Positions 16,260 through 25,447 are shown, counted from the stretch's first letter. The stretch is 64,000 nt of DNA from an uncultured Oscillospiraceae bacterium (GCA_934448295.1 CAKSEY010000001.1:62001-126000), one strand, 5' to 3'. Notes: generated by a model not told the origin, from the sequence alone. Made by a program: numbers and translations.

Positions 16260-17456
16260 ATGGATTATACGGTATATATGTCTGACGAGGGCATGAAGAA
16301 GGGCAAGCTTGGCGCCTACAAGAATCACATCATCAAGAATATCGAGAAGATAGGCCAGAAGAAGCTGGTGATAATCGGCGGCGGCGAGGACTACAATGTA
16401 CTTATGCAGGCGCTTTCACAGCTCCGTGCAAAGAGCGTCAAGGTTCCGGATATCGCATTCCGCGCCACCGTATGCCAGGACGCTGTTTCCGAGCAGGAGG
16501 ACATAAGGTTCATTGACGAGCTAAAGGGAAAGTCCGCTTCGTTCTATGTGCTGATAATCGCGCCGTATACCCCTCTGGAGATACAGCTTGCCGGCATGGC
16601 GGGGGTTCCTGAGAATTCCGCCGCTGTCGCGGGGGCTTTAAAGGCGCAGTACGGCTACACCGAGAATGGCTACTGCGAGATGAACGAGCCGTCCGGGCTT
16701 GGCATGACCCTTGCGGGAATGAAGCTGAACAAGGCGCTTGGCTCAGACGCAAAGCGCGCAGGCAACCAGGAGAGCGCTACAGCTCAGCAGATGGCTTCCT
16801 ACAAGGATAAGATGAAAGGACAGCGCTGCTTTATCCTCGGTCACAACAGCGCGAAGCTCGACGAGCTCAACGGGCTTATGAACGAGCACGCGTTCGCCTG
16901 CAACGAGTTCTGCGATTTCTTCACCAGAACCCCCCAGCGCCCGGAATTCTTCGTGCTGACAAAGGAATCCTCCTACCTTGGCAACGGAAAGTACATCGAG
17001 GGCATGGAGTGCTTCATCGACGGCAGAATAAAGGTGTTCGAGGATAAGTTCAAGAAGAAGCCGTCTTACTTCAACGGGCTCGGCGCGGGGCTTATCAGCG
17101 GTCTCCCGGGCTTCGGCGAGGCTGAGAGCGTTTACGCCACCGCGAATATCTTCCCGATGTATGTGATGATCCAGCTCGCGCTGTACATGGGATTCAGCGA
17201 GATTTATCTCTACGGCTGGGACGGTGTGTTCCCTGATACGTTCGATGAAAACGGAATAGGCAGAAAGCCCGCCGAGGGCGAAGTCACCGACTTCCCCGCT
17301 GCCACAAAGAAGCTCCTTGAGCAGATAAAGAGATATGCCGAGAACAACGGCTCCAGGCTTATCAGCCTTTGCCAGACCAACGGATTCTCCATGCTGGAAA
17401 AGGCGGAATTCGGCAGCATTGACCTTTCTTCATCAGCGATATTCGGCAGACTCTGA
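16260..17456 (+). CDS. DUF115 / MptE-like protein
   Basis: The 398-residue protein has an N-terminal Rossmann-like part with LVIIGGGEDYNVL (about 36-48), a middle segment with RCFILGHNSAKLDEL (about 189-203) and later ALYMGFSEIYLYGWDG. The last two match the DUF115 pattern found in 6-hydroxymethylpterin diphosphokinase MptE-like proteins and in flagellin-glycosylation accessory factors: a GNGPSL-like loop followed by a strand ending in GxD. Here the loop reads GHNSAKL. It may be a nucleotide-sugar or pterin-related transferase. It lies directly before thyA on the same strand, which is compatible with a folate link but does not prove one. Confidence 0.5.
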   Translation: MDYTVYMSDEGMKKGKLGAYKNHIIKNIEKIGQKKLVIIGGGEDYNVLMQALSQLRAKSVKVPDIAFRATVCQDAVSEQEDIRFIDELKGKSASFYVLIIAPYTPLEIQLAGMAGVPENSAAVAGALKAQYGYTENGYCEMNEPSGLGMTLAGMKLNKALGSDAKRAGNQESATAQQMASYKDKMKGQRCFILGHNSAKLDELNGLMNEHAFACNEFCDFFTRTPQRPEFFVLTKESSYLGNGKYIEGMECFIDGRIKVFEDKFKKKPSYFNGLGAGLISGLPGFGEAESVYATANIFPMYVMIQLALYMGFSEIYLYGWDGVFPDTFDENGIGRKPAEGEVTDFPAATKKLLEQIKRYAENNGSRLISLCQTNGFSMLEKAEFGSIDLSSSAIFGRL

Positions 17457-17488
17457 GCCCCTGCCGCACTAATTTCAGGAGGAACAGC

Positions 17489-18316
17489 ATGAGCCTTGCA
17501 GATGAACTTTTTATCGAGAACTGCCGTGATATACTGGAGAACGGCGTTTCTGACGAGAATTTCGAGGTGCGCCCGCGCTGGGAGGACGGAACTCCCGCGC
17601 ACACCATAAAGAAATTCTGTATCGTCAACCGCTACGACCTCCAGAAGGAATTCCCGATAATGACGCTCCGCCGGGTGTACTACCGCTCAGCCATTGACGA
17701 GATACTCTGGATATACCAGAAGAAATCCAACCGTGTGGCGGAGCTGGGTTCCCATATCTGGGACGCATGGGCGGACGAAAACGGCACCATCGGCAAGGCT
17801 TACGGCTATCAGCTCGGCGTGAAGCACCACTATCCCGAGGGAGATTTCGACCAGGTGGACAAGGTGCTGTACGATTTGAAGCACAATCCCGTCAGCCGCC
17901 GTATCATGACAAACACCTACAACCACGCGGATCTCAGCGAAATGCGGCTTGCCCCCTGCGCGTACTCCATGACGTTCAACGTCAGCGGGAACAGGCTGAA
18001 CGCGATACTGAACCAGCGCAGCCAGGATATGCTCACCGCGAACAACTGGAACGTATGCCAGTATGCGGCTCTGCTTATCATGTTCGCGAAATCGGCAGGA
18101 TTCGAGCCGGGAGAGCTGGTGCACGTCATCGCGGACGCGCACATCTACGACCGCCATGTGGACGCGGTGAAGCGGCTTATCGAAAAAAAGCCCTACCCCG
18201 CCCCGGTAATGCAGGTGGAGGATATCACGGATTTCTACAAGTTCACGAAGAACAGCTTCACGGCGGTGGATTACAAGTATCACGAATTCACCGACAAGAT
18301 ACCTGTCGCAATATGA
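17489..18316 (+). CDS. thyA: Thymidylate synthase
   Basis: ThyA converts dUMP to dTMP using methylene-tetrahydrofolate. The 275-residue protein has the active-site Cys157 in LAPCAYSMTFNV, the RSQDMLTANNWNVCQYA segment that binds nucleotide and folate, and DAHIYDRHVD. The residue after the catalytic Cys is Ala rather than the common His (PCH), while the NGWN-like segment is as in Bacillus-type ThyA. CAGGAGGAACAGC precedes the ATG. The downstream NUDIX gene starts seven bases after its stop. Confidence 0.93.
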   Translation: MSLADELFIENCRDILENGVSDENFEVRPRWEDGTPAHTIKKFCIVNRYDLQKEFPIMTLRRVYYRSAIDEILWIYQKKSNRVAELGSHIWDAWADENGTIGKAYGYQLGVKHHYPEGDFDQVDKVLYDLKHNPVSRRIMTNTYNHADLSEMRLAPCAYSMTFNVSGNRLNAILNQRSQDMLTANNWNVCQYAALLIMFAKSAGFEPGELVHVIADAHIYDRHVDAVKRLIEKKPYPAPVMQVEDITDFYKFTKNSFTAVDYKYHEFTDKIPVAI

Positions 18317-18323
18317 GGTAAAT

Positions 18324-18845
18324 ATGGAACTCTGGGACGTTTACGATATAAACCGCAGCAAGACTGGACAAACCGCCGTGCGCGGCGAGGGGCTCCCCGA
18401 GGGCGGTTATCACCTGGTGGTGCACGTCTGCATTTTAGGCTCTGACGGGAGAATGCTCATTCAGCAGCGCCAGCCGTTCAAGCACGGCTTTTCGAATATG
18501 TGGGACGTGAGCTGCGGAGGCTCCGCACTTTCCGGCGAGACCAGCGCGCAGGCGGCAATGCGGGAAGCGTTCGAGGAGATAGGCGTGAAGCTTAGCCTTA
18601 ACGGCGTCCGCCCGCATTATTCCGTGAGCTTTGACGAGGGCTACGACGACTGGTACGTTGTCAAGGCAGACCCGGATATCGGCAGTCTGAAATTGCAGTA
18701 CGAGGAAGTTCAGGCGGTCAGATGGGCGGACGAGGACGAGATATTCGCCATGATGGACAGCGGCGCGTTCATTCCGTATTTCAAGGGATTCATTTCTACA
18801 ATATTCCACACGGCGGATCAGTACGGCACTATCCGCGAAAAATAA
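18324..18845 (+). CDS. NUDIX hydrolase (Idi/YfcD-like)
   Basis: The 173-residue protein has a complete NUDIX box: Gly, five residues, Glu, seven residues, then REAFEEIGV (about 63-86). This motif binds metal and hydrolyses nucleoside diphosphates linked to another group. The start MELWDVYDINRSKTG and LIQQRQPFKHGFSNMWD match NUDIX proteins related to isopentenyl-diphosphate isomerase. Next to thyA a nucleotide clean-up role is possible; the true substrate is not visible. Spacing of seven bases to thyA implies one transcript. Confidence 0.85.
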   Translation: MELWDVYDINRSKTGQTAVRGEGLPEGGYHLVVHVCILGSDGRMLIQQRQPFKHGFSNMWDVSCGGSALSGETSAQAAMREAFEEIGVKLSLNGVRPHYSVSFDEGYDDWYVVKADPDIGSLKLQYEEVQAVRWADEDEIFAMMDSGAFIPYFKGFISTIFHTADQYGTIREK

Positions 18846-18904
18846 CACAAATTTACTATGCCCCGGAGCGGCTCAGCGGGGTTATTCACAGAACAGAGGT
18901 AACA

Positions 18905-20902
18905 ATGTCAGAAGAAAAGAAGCTTGCGGTGCTTATCGACAGCGATAACGTATCCGCGAAATATGCGCATTTCGTCATGAACGAGGTGCAGAAGTACGGC
19001 GTGCCCACCTATAAGCGGGTCTACGGCGACTGGGAGAAGGGCGGCAACGGCTGGCACGCTCCGGCGGTGAACTATTCGATAATGCCGGTGCAGCAGACAA
19101 GCTACGTTGCCGGAAAGAACGCGACGGATTTCTCCATGATAATCGACGCGATGGATATACTCTACACCGGCAATGTTGACGGCTTCGTGCTTGTCACCAG
19201 CGACAGCGATTTCACAAGGCTCGCTATCCGCCTGCGCGAAGCGGGTAAGCTGGTGGTTGGCATTGGTGAGCTGAAAACCCCCAGACCGTTCACGGTGAGC
19301 TGCCACCACTTCTGCTATCTCAACCAGATAGGCGAGATGGAGAGCGAGTATGATGAGCAGGCAATCAGAAAGGCGGTCATGACGTTCGTTACGGAAAACG
19401 CGGACGAGCGGCTCGACCTTGCGAAGATAAGCGCGGTGCTCACGTCAAAGTTCGGCAATATCAATTTCGAGGAGCTTGGCTACAAGAGATTTTCGAACTT
19501 CATCGACAGCTTCCAGGAGCTCCGCAGAAGCAACACGTTCGTTTCGATACGCAAGAAGCGCACACCGCCCCCCGCCCCGGCAGAAAAGCCGCAGGAGGTC
19601 ACGGCGGACGCCATTTCCGAGGCAATGAGTGAGTACCTCAGCCAGCATGAGCCGGAAAACGACAATATGCTGAAGCTGGAGAGCTATCTCAACAGCCGCT
19701 TCGGAAAGATAGATTACGCGAAATTCGGAAGCAGCAGGTTTGCAAGATTCATAGACAAGCTGCCGCAGTTCACAAGGACTGGCACGCTTGTAAAGCCCGC
19801 GTCTGCCGAGCCGGAAAAGGCGGTTTCCGCCGACAGCTACCGCAGAGAGGTGCTGACATACGCTTCCGACAATATGCCGGACGGCGGAAATATCGGTCAG
19901 CTCAACAACCATCTTATGGGGATCTTCGGCAAGGATTACTTCAAGAGCATGGGCTTCGGCGATTTCAAATCCGCGCTGGATTCCGTTGCGGAGGTAAAGG
20001 TGGATGGAAACCGCGTGTTTATGGCGGTTCCCGCAGTGCAGCCTGAGAAGCCCGCGAATCTCCCGGGGCCGGACGAAAAGGCGATATTCGCGAGAATACA
20101 GCAGTATGCCGCTGAAAATATGCCGGACGGCGGGAATCTCGGTCAGCTCAACAACGAGCTTATCGGGGTGTACGGCAGGGATTACATTGACGCGCTGGGC
20201 TATGGAGATTTCCGCGCCCTGCTCTCTGCGGTGCCGGATATCCGCATAAGCAAGAACCGCGCGTATTCCACCACGCCGATAGTTACAGAGCCGCCCGTAT
20301 CCGAAAAGGCTAAGGAAGTGGCTCAGGTCATAGCGGAGGTCAACACACCTGCCGCCGTGGAAGAGACTGCCGCTGAAACGGCTCCCGAAGCTTCCGAAGC
20401 TCCCGCCGAAGCGGCGCCGGGAAACGAGCTTGAAAACACTCCCGAGGAGCAGCCCGCCGAGACTGAGGAGAAGCAGTACGAGAAGCCGGAGCTGAACACC
20501 GTTAAGCGCGAGATACTCCAGTTTGTGGCTTCCTCTGAAAACGGCGGCAGCCTGTCAAGACTGGGCGGAGTTCTTTCTGCAAAATACGGCAGGGACTTCC
20601 TGAAGCAGCTTGGCTTCACCTCCATGAGGAAACTGGCGGCTGAACTTGACGGCATGGAGATAAAGAATAACAAGCTGTATATCAGCGACGCGTTCGCCCG
20701 GCAGACGGAGGAGATAGAGAAATTCGTCAACGAATTCGCCCGGGGCGAGGGCAGCCACAGCATAAGGGCGCTGGGTATAAAGCTCAAGGAAAAGTTTGAG
20801 GGCTTTGATTTCAGGAGCTACGGCTTCTCAAGGTTCACGGATTTCATCAACGCCATTGACGGAGTTAAGGCGGACAGGTATCATGTCAAGCCTGCCGAAT
20901 GA
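18905..20902 (+). CDS. NYN-domain protein with six LOTUS/OST-HTH-like repeats
   Basis: I start at the ATG at 18905 (GAGGTAACA upstream), giving 665 residues; an open frame continues upstream but overlaps the NUDIX gene. Residues 1-145 are a NYN (LabA/DUF88) domain with acidic residues Asp12/Asp14 (VLIDSDN), Asp75, Asp81/Asp84 and Asp100/Asp102 (TSDSDF), the PIN-like metal nuclease pattern. Six related modules follow at about 150-215, 235-297, 311-374, 392-456, 532-594 and 601-662. Each contains a FG/YG-(K/R)-(I/D)-(Y/F) step and a GFxxF or GYxxF step typical of OST-HTH/LOTUS RNA-binding domains. An acidic Ala/Pro/Glu linker (460-530) separates modules 4 and 5. Likely an RNA-targeted nuclease or regulator; substrate unknown. 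Confidence 0.85.
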   Translation: MSEEKKLAVLIDSDNVSAKYAHFVMNEVQKYGVPTYKRVYGDWEKGGNGWHAPAVNYSIMPVQQTSYVAGKNATDFSMIIDAMDILYTGNVDGFVLVTSDSDFTRLAIRLREAGKLVVGIGELKTPRPFTVSCHHFCYLNQIGEMESEYDEQAIRKAVMTFVTENADERLDLAKISAVLTSKFGNINFEELGYKRFSNFIDSFQELRRSNTFVSIRKKRTPPPAPAEKPQEVTADAISEAMSEYLSQHEPENDNMLKLESYLNSRFGKIDYAKFGSSRFARFIDKLPQFTRTGTLVKPASAEPEKAVSADSYRREVLTYASDNMPDGGNIGQLNNHLMGIFGKDYFKSMGFGDFKSALDSVAEVKVDGNRVFMAVPAVQPEKPANLPGPDEKAIFARIQQYAAENMPDGGNLGQLNNELIGVYGRDYIDALGYGDFRALLSAVPDIRISKNRAYSTTPIVTEPPVSEKAKEVAQVIAEVNTPAAVEETAAETAPEASEAPAEAAPGNELENTPEEQPAETEEKQYEKPELNTVKREILQFVASSENGGSLSRLGGVLSAKYGRDFLKQLGFTSMRKLAAELDGMEIKNNKLYISDAFARQTEEIEKFVNEFARGEGSHSIRALGIKLKEKFEGFDFRSYGFSRFTDFINAIDGVKADRYHVKPAE

Positions 20903-20927
20903 TTCTGTCGGAATGTGAGGTCACAGC

Positions 20928-21863
20928 ATGAAAAAGGATATCATATACAGTCTTTCGTCGCCCTACCGGGACGATTTTCGGGTTACCGGCTACCGCTTCG
21001 GCAAGGGGGATAAGTCCTGCTGCATAATAGGGTCGCTGCGCGGAAACGAGATACAGCAGCTCTATATGTGCAGCCAGCTTGTGAAAGCTCTTGATATCCT
21101 CGAGAAAAAAGGCTGCATATCCTATGACCACGAAATACTGATAATCCCCTCGATAAACAGCTATGCGACAAATATCGGCAAGCGCTTCTGGTGTCTGGAC
21201 AACACGGATATAAACCGGATGTTCCCGGGGAATCCCGACGGCGAGACCACCGAGAGGATAGCGGCGGGCATTTTCTCGGAGATATGCAAGTACCAGTACG
21301 GCGTGCAGTTTGCCAGCTTCTATATCTCGGGAATGTTCATACCCCACGTCCGCATGATGAAAACCTGCAAGGAGAACACCAGCCTTGCAAATCTGTTCGG
21401 TCTGCCATATGTGGTGCTGAGAACGCCCACGGCAATGGATCAGTCCACGCTGAACTACAACTGGCAGGTGGGCGGCACGGCGGCGTTTTCCGTCTACACC
21501 AACGCGACCGAGAGCATTGACGAGGCTTCTGCGGAGCAGGGAGTTTCGGCGGTGCTGAGATTCCTGTCGAGAATGGGGATAATCAAGTACAAATGCCACG
21601 GCGGCTACATGGGCACCATCATAGAAGAGGACGACATGATGAACGTTAAGTGCGGCGCGGCGGGAATCTACCGCAGTCTCCGCAGGAGCGGCGACGAGGT
21701 GGAAAAGGGCGACGTTCTGGCGCAGATAATCCACCCGTATGAGGGGAACGTCATCAGCGAGGTAAAGGCTCCGGCTGACGGAATACTGTTCTTCGCGCAT
21801 GAAAGTCCGCTGGTCATGGAAAACACCATAGTTTTCAAGATGATAAAGCGGCTCCATAAGTGA
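20928..21863 (+). CDS. Succinylglutamate desuccinylase/aspartoacylase-like protein with altered metal site
   Basis: The 311-residue protein has the overall order of the AstE/AspA branch of M14 zinc hydrolases: an early GSLRGNEIQQ (35-44) where HGNE normally stands, LIIPSINSYATNIGKRFW, DINRMFPG, and a C-terminal domain with a biotinyl-like barrel (KAPADGILFF). The first zinc His (HGNE) is Arg (RGNE), and the usual DLH segment reads FASFYISG, so two of three ligands appear missing. It may not be a classical zinc deacylase. It follows the NYN gene by 25 bases with GAGGT before the ATG, probably one operon. Confidence 0.65.
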   Translation: MKKDIIYSLSSPYRDDFRVTGYRFGKGDKSCCIIGSLRGNEIQQLYMCSQLVKALDILEKKGCISYDHEILIIPSINSYATNIGKRFWCLDNTDINRMFPGNPDGETTERIAAGIFSEICKYQYGVQFASFYISGMFIPHVRMMKTCKENTSLANLFGLPYVVLRTPTAMDQSTLNYNWQVGGTAAFSVYTNATESIDEASAEQGVSAVLRFLSRMGIIKYKCHGGYMGTIIEEDDMMNVKCGAAGIYRSLRRSGDEVEKGDVLAQIIHPYEGNVISEVKAPADGILFFAHESPLVMENTIVFKMIKRLHK

Positions 21864-21871
21864 TTTGTTCG

Positions 21872-21903
21872 GCGGCGGTCTTTTAGGATCGCCGCTGCTT
21901 TTT
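21872..21903 (+). terminator. Terminator before the ribosomal cluster
   Basis: GCGGCGGTC (21872-21880) pairs with GATCGCCGC (21887-21895, one G-T pair), followed by TGC and five T. It insulates the preceding genes from the rpsJ promoter. Confidence 0.85.
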
Positions 21904-22053
21904 ATATTTTATATTATAATAGGTATAAAATTTGCTGAATTTGTAATACTTATAGTTGATTGGCGCAAGAATTTTGCAGAGAGTTCCGGAAATTCGGCAT
22001 TGTTTGTGCAGTATTACTAAATATATGGCTGTAATTTACCGAAAAATTCTACA

Positions 22054-22102
22054 TGCAAAAATCGCGAAAATCCTTGCAAATCGCGCTGTTATGTGGTAAA
22101 AT
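22054..22102 (+). promoter_or_regulatory. rpsJ operon promoter with upstream TGCAAAAATC element
   Basis: TTGCAA (22074-22079) and TAAAAT (22097-22102) are 17 bases apart; the bases just before the minus 10 are ATGTGG. TGCAAAAATC lies at 22054-22063. The layout copies the lysC promoter. Confidence 0.75.
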
Positions 22103-22108
22103 AACTGT

Positions 22109-22413
22109 TGGCGGCTGTACTGAAGCATGTAAACAAGATTTTACACAAGACAGCCTGATTACTTGAAGGCATAGCGATGATGCCGGAGGTTGCGCAGCTT
22201 GACTGCGGTAATTTCGGCGGAGTATGTCGGGCATATTAGCCCGGCGGAAGAAGATTTACAGAAAACGCGGGTTTCTTCCCGCTGGCGCTGTTAAAGTGTC
22301 CGGAGCTTCCGGATAACTAACACGCGGTCGGCGATAAAAAGAAACACACGGCACAGTGGATTTTTCAAAACAGCTTTTGCCAGCACACTACTAACAGAAG
22401 GGGTTGAAAAATC
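22109..22413 (+). ncRNA. Structured leader RNA of the S10 operon (unclassified)
   Basis: About 300 nt separate the promoter from the rpsJ start. Visible hairpins are GGCTGT (22113-22118) with ACAGCC (22150-22155), enclosing TGTAAA/TTTACA (22128-22133 with 22140-22145); GGCAT/ATGCC (22168-22172 with 22180-22184); CGGGC/GCCCG (22228-22232 with 22239-22243); GCGGG/CCCGC (22267-22271 with 22278-22282); and GTCCGG/CCGGAT near 22299-22315. Ribosomal protein operons are often autoregulated through such leaders. No known leader family is recognised. The 21904-22053 part before the promoter shows nothing else. Confidence 0.5.
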
Positions 22414-22725
22414 ATGGCAGCAAATGAGAAGGTAAGAATCAAGATCAAGGGTTACGAGCACAGCGTAGTTGACGCAGCAGCCAAGAAGATCGTTGAGGCA
22501 GCTACACGCAACGGCGCAAGAGTTGCAGGCCCGATCCCGCTTCCCACAAACAAGGAAGTTGTTACGATTCTGAGAGCCGTTCACAAGTACAAGGATTCTC
22601 GTGAGCAGTTCGAGCTGAGGACCCACAAGCGTCTTATCGACGTTATCCGTCCGTCGGCAAAGGCGATCGAAGCTCTCCAGACACTGGAGCTTCCCGCAGG
22701 CGTAGAGATTTCAATGGATATCTGA
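22414..22725 (+). CDS. rpsJ: 30S ribosomal protein S10
   Basis: This 103-residue protein sits in the 30S head and also joins transcription antitermination complexes as Nus[16 protein letters not shown] at the start and the [10 protein letters not shown] segment are diagnostic. It is the first gene of the S10-spc-alpha run, behind the structured leader, with GAAGGGG before the ATG. Three small hairpins fill the 119-base gap to rplC, including GCACC/GGTGC and GTTGAGA/TCTCAAC. Confidence 0.98.
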   Translation: MAANEKVRIKIKGYEHSVVDAAAKKIVEAATRNGARVAGPIPLPTNKEVVTILRAVHKYKDSREQFELRTHKRLIDVIRPSAKAIEALQTLELPAGVEISMDI

Positions 22726-22844
22726 TCATAGAGAGCATTGGAGTTATGTTGGACGGGCTTCCGTTCAACCACTAACCACGCACCACAAGGTGCATGGTCA
22801 TGTTGAGAGTTTCTCAACCAATAACCAAAGGAGGATTAGCCGCA

Positions 22845-23477
22845 ATGACAAAGGCAATCATCGGCAAGAAGATCGGCATGACACAGATCTTCGACGAGGC
22901 AGGCAAGGTCGTTCCCGTAACAGTTATCGAAGCGGGTCCCTGCGTAGTAGTACAGAAGAAGACTACTGAAAACGACGGCTACGAGGCTGTTCAGCTCGGC
23001 TTCGGAGATGTTTCTCCCAAGCACGTTAACAAGCCTGAGGCTGGCCACTTCAAGAAGAACGACGTGGCTCCCAAGAAGACGCTCAAGGAGTTCCGCCTGG
23101 ACGACATCAGCGCAGTAAACGTTGGCGATGTTCTCAAGGCAGACGTTTTTGCTGAGGGCGACGTTATCGACGTTGCCGGCGTAAGCAAGGGCAAGGGCTT
23201 CGCAGGTGCCATCAAGAGACACAATCAGCACAGACTGAAGGAAACTCACGGTTCCGGTCCTGTTGCAAGACAGGCAGGCTCCATGGGTGCTTGCTCCAGC
23301 CCGTCCAGGATCTTCAAGGGCAAGGGTATGGCAGGTCACATGGGCGCAGAGAACGTTACAGTTCAGAACCTGGTAGTTGTTAAGGTTGACGTTGAAAACA
23401 ACCTCATCGCAGTTAGAGGCGCGGTTCCCGGCCCTAAGGGCGGCGTTGTTACTATCGTCAACGCTGTTAAAGCATAA
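22845..23477 (+). CDS. rplC: 50S ribosomal protein L3
   Basis: L3 is an early assembly protein near the peptidyl transferase centre. I start at 22845, where AAAGGAGG precedes ATG; an in-frame open stretch upstream lacks a site. The 210-residue product shows [16 protein letters not shown] at the start and the loop [20 protein letters not shown], which reaches toward the catalytic centre. rplD follows 18 bases later. Confidence 0.97.
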   Translation: MTKAIIGKKIGMTQIFDEAGKVVPVTVIEAGPCVVVQKKTTENDGYEAVQLGFGDVSPKHVNKPEAGHFKKNDVAPKKTLKEFRLDDISAVNVGDVLKADVFAEGDVIDVAGVSKGKGFAGAIKRHNQHRLKETHGSGPVARQAGSMGACSSPSRIFKGKGMAGHMGAENVTVQNLVVVKVDVENNLIAVRGAVPGPKGGVVTIVNAVKA

Positions 23478-23495
23478 GGGAGGAGGACGATAATT

Positions 23496-24119
23496 ATGCC
23501 TAAGATCAACGTAGTAGATATGGCGGGTAAGGTCGTTTCCGAGCTTGAGCTTAACGAAAACGTATTCGGCATTGAGCCGAACAAGACCGCAATGCATTCC
23601 GCTGTTGTGAATTATCTCGCAAACCAGCGTCAGGGTACACAGTCCACACTTACCAGAACAGAGGTAAGCGGCGGCGGCAGAAAGCCCTGGCGTCAGAAGG
23701 GTACAGGCCATGCAAGACAGGGCTCCATAAGATCTCCTCAGTGGAGACACGGTGGCGTCGCTCTCGGCCCGAAGCCCCGTTCCTACAGATTCACTCTGAA
23801 CAAGAAGGTAAGAAAGCTCGCAATGCTCTCCGCTCTTTCCTCTAAGGTAAGCGCAAACGAGATGATCGTTGTAGACGCTATCAAGACCGACGAGTTCAAG
23901 ACCAAGACAATGGTAGCTATGCTCAAGGCTCTTGAGGCTGAGAAGAAGACTCTCATCGTTCTCGACGCTGTTGACGCAAAGGTTATCAAGTCCGCTGCAA
24001 ACATCGAGGGTGTTAAGACCACTCAGTTCAACACTCTCAACGTATATGACATTCTCAACTGCGATAAGTTCGTTATCGTTGAGGGCGCTGTCAAGAAGCT
24101 TGAGGAGGTATACGCATAA
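23496..24119 (+). CDS. rplD: 50S ribosomal protein L4
   Basis: L4 (207 residues) lines part of the peptide exit tunnel through its long loop, here [18 protein letters not shown]. In gamma-proteobacteria L4 represses the S10 operon by binding its leader; whether it does so here is unknown. The rplW start overlaps its stop by one base (TAATG), so the pair is translationally coupled. Confidence 0.97.
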   Translation: MPKINVVDMAGKVVSELELNENVFGIEPNKTAMHSAVVNYLANQRQGTQSTLTRTEVSGGGRKPWRQKGTGHARQGSIRSPQWRHGGVALGPKPRSYRFTLNKKVRKLAMLSALSSKVSANEMIVVDAIKTDEFKTKTMVAMLKALEAEKKTLIVLDAVDAKVIKSAANIEGVKTTQFNTLNVYDILNCDKFVIVEGAVKKLEEVYA

Positions 24120-24415
24120 TGAAGGCTGCTCAGGATATCATCATCAAGCCCATCATCACAGAACACAGCATGGAGGCTCTCGCTTCCGGCAAGTACACCT
24201 TCAAGGTAGCTAAGGACGCTAACAAGATCGAGATCGCTAAGGCTGTTGAGACACTCTTCAAGGGTGTTAAGGTTGCTAAGGTGAACACCATCTCCGTTCG
24301 CGGCAGACTGAAGAGAATGGGCAGAAACGCTGGCTACACTTCCAACTGGAAGAAGGCTATCGTTACCCTCGCAGAAGGCTCCAAGACTATCGAGTTCTTC
24401 GACGGAATGATTTAA
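24119..24415 (+). CDS. rplW: 50S ribosomal protein L23
   Basis: L23 (98 residues) lies at the exit of the peptide tunnel and docks trigger factor and SRP. The start [15 protein letters not shown] and the loop [17 protein letters not shown] are typical. It overlaps rplD by one base and precedes rplB by 17 bases. Confidence 0.97.
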   Translation: MKAAQDIIIKPIITEHSMEALASGKYTFKVAKDANKIEIAKAVETLFKGVKVAKVNTISVRGRLKRMGRNAGYTSNWKKAIVTLAEGSKTIEFFDGMI

Positions 24416-24432
24416 GTAAGGAGTGAAACGTA

Positions 24433-25266
24433 ATGGCTATTAAGAATTACAAGCCCGTCAATAACAGCCGTCGTGGCATGACTGTTACTGATTACAGCGG
24501 CTTATCAAAGGTAGCTCCTGAAAAGTCACTTCTGGAGCCCGTTAAGAAGACCGCAGGCCGCAACAGCTACGGCAGGATCACCGTTAGACACATCGGCGGC
24601 GGCAACAGAAAGAAGTACCGCGTTATCGACTTCAAGAGAGACAAGCAGGGCATGAACGCTACTGTTACCACTCTTGAGTACGATCCTAACAGATCTGCTT
24701 TCATCGCGCTCGTAACCTACGAGGACGGCGAGAAGAGATATATCATCGCTCCTGATGGACTTAAGGTCGGCGACACAGTTCGCGCAGGCAGCGACGCTGA
24801 TATCAAGCCCGGCAACGCTCTTGCGCTGGCTGATATCCCGGTTGGTACCGTTATCCACAACATCGAGATGCACCCCGGTAAGGGCGCTCAGATGGTTCGC
24901 TCCGCAGGCAACATGGCTCAGCTCATGGCTAAGGAGAACGGCTTCGCTCTTATCAGACTTCCCAGCGGCGAGCTGAGAAACGTTTCCGATAACTGCATGG
25001 CTTCCATCGGTACCGTATCCAACCTCGATCACGAGAACGTAAACCTTGGTAAGGCTGGCCGCACACGTCACCTCGGCGTCAGACCGACAGTCCGCGGTTC
25101 CGTAATGAACCCGAACGACCACCCGCACGGCGGTGGCGAGGGTAAGTCCCCTGTTGGACGTCCCGGACCTGTTACTCCTTGGGGCAAGCCCGCTCTTGGC
25201 TACAAGACCAGAAGCACCAAGAAGTCTTCCAACAAGTTCATCGTTAAGAGAAGAAACTCCAAGTAA
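24433..25266 (+). CDS. rplB: 50S ribosomal protein L2
   Basis: L2 (277 residues) is a universal protein needed for subunit joining and peptidyl transfer. [21 protein letters not shown] and C-terminal [19 protein letters not shown] segments are present, the latter with the conserved His close to the catalytic centre. The gene is followed by a 181-base spacer with a strong hairpin, unusual inside an S10 operon. Confidence 0.98.
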   Translation: MAIKNYKPVNNSRRGMTVTDYSGLSKVAPEKSLLEPVKKTAGRNSYGRITVRHIGGGNRKKYRVIDFKRDKQGMNATVTTLEYDPNRSAFIALVTYEDGEKRYIIAPDGLKVGDTVRAGSDADIKPGNALALADIPVGTVIHNIEMHPGKGAQMVRSAGNMAQLMAKENGFALIRLPSGELRNVSDNCMASIGTVSNLDHENVNLGKAGRTRHLGVRPTVRGSVMNPNDHPHGGGEGKSPVGRPGPVTPWGKPALGYKTRSTKKSSNKFIVKRRNSK

Positions 25267-25276
25267 TCCCGGTTCG

Positions 25277-25308
25277 CTTTCCTGCCCCGCACGCCGCGGG
25301 GCGGAAAG
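25277..25308 (+). other. Strong intercistronic hairpin between rplB and rpsS
   Basis: CTTTCCTGCCCCGC (25277-25290) pairs with GCGGGGCGGAAAG (25296-25308) with one bulged base. No T tract follows, so it is not an intrinsic terminator. It may be an RNase processing site, a 3'-end barrier or a regulatory leader for rpsS. Confidence 0.6.
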
Positions 25309-25447
25309 GTTCCATGATACCATAACCCAAAAGTTGTTGTTAACAAGAACAGCGTTGCACATCATTATTAAGGTTGTGCGTAAAACGTCATCGGCGAGTG
25401 CCGCTGCTCATTAACTTGCAGCTAAACTTGAAAGGAATTATTTAGAC

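Noticed and set aside
18722..18904. Upstream in-frame extension of the NYN gene
   Set aside because: It overlaps the NUDIX gene in another frame and lacks a ribosome binding site, while the ATG at 18905 has GAGGT and starts the NYN fold directly.
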